Of a DNA stretch of 64,000 nucleotides, positions 62,203 through 64,000 are shown in pieces. The notes beneath the pieces are model-generated. The model was given only the letters and a program-made list of their open reading frames with translations, was not told where the DNA came from and made no database searches. Where the stretch lies: positions 16,564 to 80,563 of the forward strand of contig DASPLX010000013.1 of the NCBI GenBank assembly GCA_035627375.1, written 5' to 3'. The DNA is from DASPLX01 sp035627375. GTDB lineage: Bacteria > Pseudomonadota > Gammaproteobacteria > Burkholderiales > Burkholderiaceae_D. Position 1 is the stretch's first letter. Each line of letters starts with the position of its first letter. Both the position numbers and the translations under genes were made by a program.

Positions 62203-64000
62203 ATGGAAACGAACAAGAATCCGTCCGGGAGCGGACAAGACATGCTCGCGATCGCACGCCGCTTGGCCGGCCTGCCGGCCGACAAGCGTGCAATCTTCCG
62301 TCAGCGTTTGCGCGAGAGCGGCATCGATTTTTCCGGATTGCCGATCGTGCCGCTGTCCGAGCGCCCGGCATCGATTCCGCTGTCGTTCGCGCAGCAACGC
62401 TTGTGGTTCCTGCATCAGTTGGAGCCGGGCAGCGCCGCCTACAACATTCCGACGGCGCTCAAGCTTGAAGGCCGACTCGATAACGCGGCGCTGGAATCCG
62501 CCTTCAAGGCGGTGATCGCGCGCCACGAATCCTTGCGTACGGTGTTCCGCGAAATCGACGGCAAGGCCGAGCAGCTTGTCTTGCCCGCTATCGACTTTCG
62601 CTTGCCGGTCATCGATCTGAGCGGCTTGCCTTGCGATGAGCGGGAAGCCGAAGCGTTGCGTCTGGCGCGGACCGATGCGGTGAGGCCGTTCGATCTCGGC
62701 GCCGGACCGCTGATGCGGGCTGCCTTGCTGAAGCTGGCGGATACCGAACATATCCTGGCCGTGACGATGCATCACATCGTTTCCGACGGCTGGTCGATGA
62801 ATGTCCTGTTGCGGGAACTCGGCGCGCATTACGCGGGCAAGGTTGCCGATCTTCGGCCCCTAGCGATTCAGTATGCGGACTTCGCGCTCTGGCAACAGGA
62901 ATGGTTGACGAGCGACGTCCTGGCGGCGCAGCTGGATTATTGGAAAGCGCAACTGGGCAATGAGCATCCGGTGCTCGAATTGCCGGCCGACCGGCCGCGT
63001 CCGTTGGCGCAAAGCGGCCGCGGCGCCAAGCTGCGCTTCACGTTGAGCGAGGCATTGACCGCAGGATTGCGTCAATATGCGAAGGAACAGGGCGCGACGC
63101 TGTTCATGACGACGCTGGCGGCGTTCAGCGTGCTGCTGCATCGCTTGTCCGGCCAGAACGATATCCGTATCGGCGTGCCGATCGCCAACCGCAACCGTAT
63201 CGAAACGGAAAATGTGATCGGCTTCTTCGTCAATACGCAGGTGTTACGTGCGCAACCCGATGCGCGCATGAGCTTTGTCGAACTGCTGGCGCGCGTCAAG
63301 GAAGCGGCGCTCGGTGCGCAAGCGCACCAGGATCTGCCGTTCGAGCAACTGGTGGAAGCCTTGCAGCCGGAGCGTAATCTCTCGCATTCGCCCTTGTTCC
63401 AGGCCATGTTCAATCTGCAGACGTCGCGCCTGGACAGCGACAGCCGCATGGGAGACATGCGAGTGCAAGCGCTGCCGCAAGACAGCGGAGCGGCGCAATT
63501 CGACCTGTCGCTCGATATCGTCGAGCGGCAAGGCAGGCTGGAAGCGGCCCTGACCTACAGCACCGATCTGTTCGAGGCCGCGACGGTCGAACGTTTCGCC
63601 GGCTATTACACGAACCTGCTCGACGCCATCGTCGCCGCACCGCATGCCCGCATCGGGCAGCTGCCGATGCTCGGCCGGGATGAATACCATCAGCTCACGT
63701 CCGGCTGGGGCGTTGCCGCTTCCGTATCGGAGCCGTTCATCGCCGTCCATGCGCAATTCGAGGCCCAGGCCAGAACCACGCCCGATGCCATTGCCCTGGT
63801 CTATGACGACGCCGAATTCACGTATGCCGAGCTCAATGCCCAAGCCAATCGCCTGGCGCATCGTCTGATCGCCGCAGGCATCGGCGCCGATGCCAGAGCC
63901 GGCGTCTGCATCGAACGCTCGCCAGCCATGATCGTCGCCTTGCTGGCGATCCTGAAAGCTGGCGGCGCCTACGTGCCGCTCGATCCGAATTACCCGGCGG
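62203..64000 (+). CDS. NRPS 3: C-A..., truncated by the window edge
   Basis: An open frame from ATG 62203 to the window end (599 codons seen). A short N-terminal linker helix region (DMLAIARRLAGLPADKRAIF, then RQRLRESGIDFSGLPIVPL) precedes C5 (about 45-500, SFAQQRLWFLHQLEPGSAAY, MHHIVSDGW), of the L-accepting type consistent with L-Thr upstream. The first part of an adenylation domain follows (TPDAIALVYDDAEFTYAELN, ILKAGGAYVPLDPNYPA), cut before the specificity residues. It starts two bases after the NRPS 2 stop, with GGAA upstream, so it is in the same operon. Confidence 0.95.
   Translation, partial: METNKNPSGSGQDMLAIARRLAGLPADKRAIFRQRLRESGIDFSGLPIVPLSERPASIPLSFAQQRLWFLHQLEPGSAAYNIPTALKLEGRLDNAALESAFKAVIARHESLRTVFREIDGKAEQLVLPAIDFRLPVIDLSGLPCDEREAEALRLARTDAVRPFDLGAGPLMRAALLKLADTEHILAVTMHHIVSDGWSMNVLLRELGAHYAGKVADLRPLAIQYADFALWQQEWLTSDVLAAQLDYWKAQLGNEHPVLELPADRPRPLAQSGRGAKLRFTLSEALTAGLRQYAKEQGATLFMTTLAAFSVLLHRLSGQNDIRIGVPIANRNRIETENVIGFFVNTQVLRAQPDARMSFVELLARVKEAALGAQAHQDLPFEQLVEALQPERNLSHSPLFQAMFNLQTSRLDSDSRMGDMRVQALPQDSGAAQFDLSLDIVERQGRLEAALTYSTDLFEAATVERFAGYYTNLLDAIVAAPHARIGQLPMLGRDEYHQLTSGWGVAASVSEPFIAVHAQFEAQARTTPDAIALVYDDAEFTYAELNAQANRLAHRLIAAGIGADARAGVCIERSPAMIVALLAILKAGGAYVPLDPNYPA

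Noticed and set aside
44526..64000. CRISPR array or long tandem repeat in the NRPS region
   Set aside because: The repeated stretches are homologous module cores (A, C, E, PCP motifs) with coding divergence, not spacer-repeat arrays.

Overview
The window comes from a GC-rich betaproteobacterium of the order Burkholderiales, most likely Oxalobacteraceae (Herbaspirillum-like). The evidence is gene order and protein character: fdx-iscX, a thrS-infC-rpmI-rplT-pheS-pheT-ihfA-merR run, rpsF-priB-rpsR-rplI, an EXDD-type RelA and polyhydroxybutyrate/ketone-body genes. The genus is an inference; no rRNA gene is present.

Layout. 0-0.4 kb: end of the ISC iron-sulfur operon (fdx, iscX). 0.5-3.6 kb: a haem-NO/O2-binding (H-NOX) protein whose gene overlaps a PAS-PAS-GGDEF-EAL-REC protein, a probable gas-sensing cyclic-di-GMP pair. 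3.8-12.9 kb: fatty-acid and ketone-body metabolism (ETF-quinone oxidoreductase, SDR, hot-dog thioesterase, PAS-LuxR regulator, scoAB, 3-hydroxybutyrate dehydrogenase), with a PQQ-type sugar dehydrogenase-like protein, a hydrolase and RidA. 13-17.4 kb: relA, a cation diffusion facilitator, hydroxypyruvate isomerase and tRNA-Val(GAC). 17.5-25.5 kb: translation operon (thrS to ihfA) with infC starting at AUA, then a MerR regulator. 25.5-30.3 kb: suhB, trmJ, a SnoaL-like protein, lexA with its SOS box, and the rpsF-priB-rpsR-rplI operon behind a structured leader. 30.4-35.8 kb: sigma-54 activator and a hydrolase/ABC exporter/GNAT operon. 36.2-38.3 kb: six small envelope and stress-type proteins, two of them only about 50 residues long.

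38.5-64 kb is an iron-acquisition region. It has a Fur-family regulator, a 31-bp perfectly symmetric Fur-type operator, a small unknown protein, a 25-bp inverted-repeat element, and a DUF3649 / PepSY membrane reductase / DUF3325 set. These are followed by a type II thioesterase, an MbtH protein, a second Fur-type site, a SyrP-like TauD hydroxylase and a nonribosomal peptide synthetase line. The synthetase reads FAAL-PCP-C-A(Asp)-PCP-C-A(Ser)-PCP-E / C-A(Asp)-PCP-E-C-A(Thr)-PCP / C-A..., and the third protein runs off the right edge. The codes predict a lipopeptide beginning acyl-Asp-D-Ser-D-Asp-Thr, with one or both Asp probably beta-hydroxylated. That matches the general design of the beta-hydroxyaspartate lipopeptide siderophores (cupriachelin/taiwachelin/serobactin type). 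The remaining synthetase modules, the outer-membrane receptor and the exporter are not in view and presumably lie to the right.
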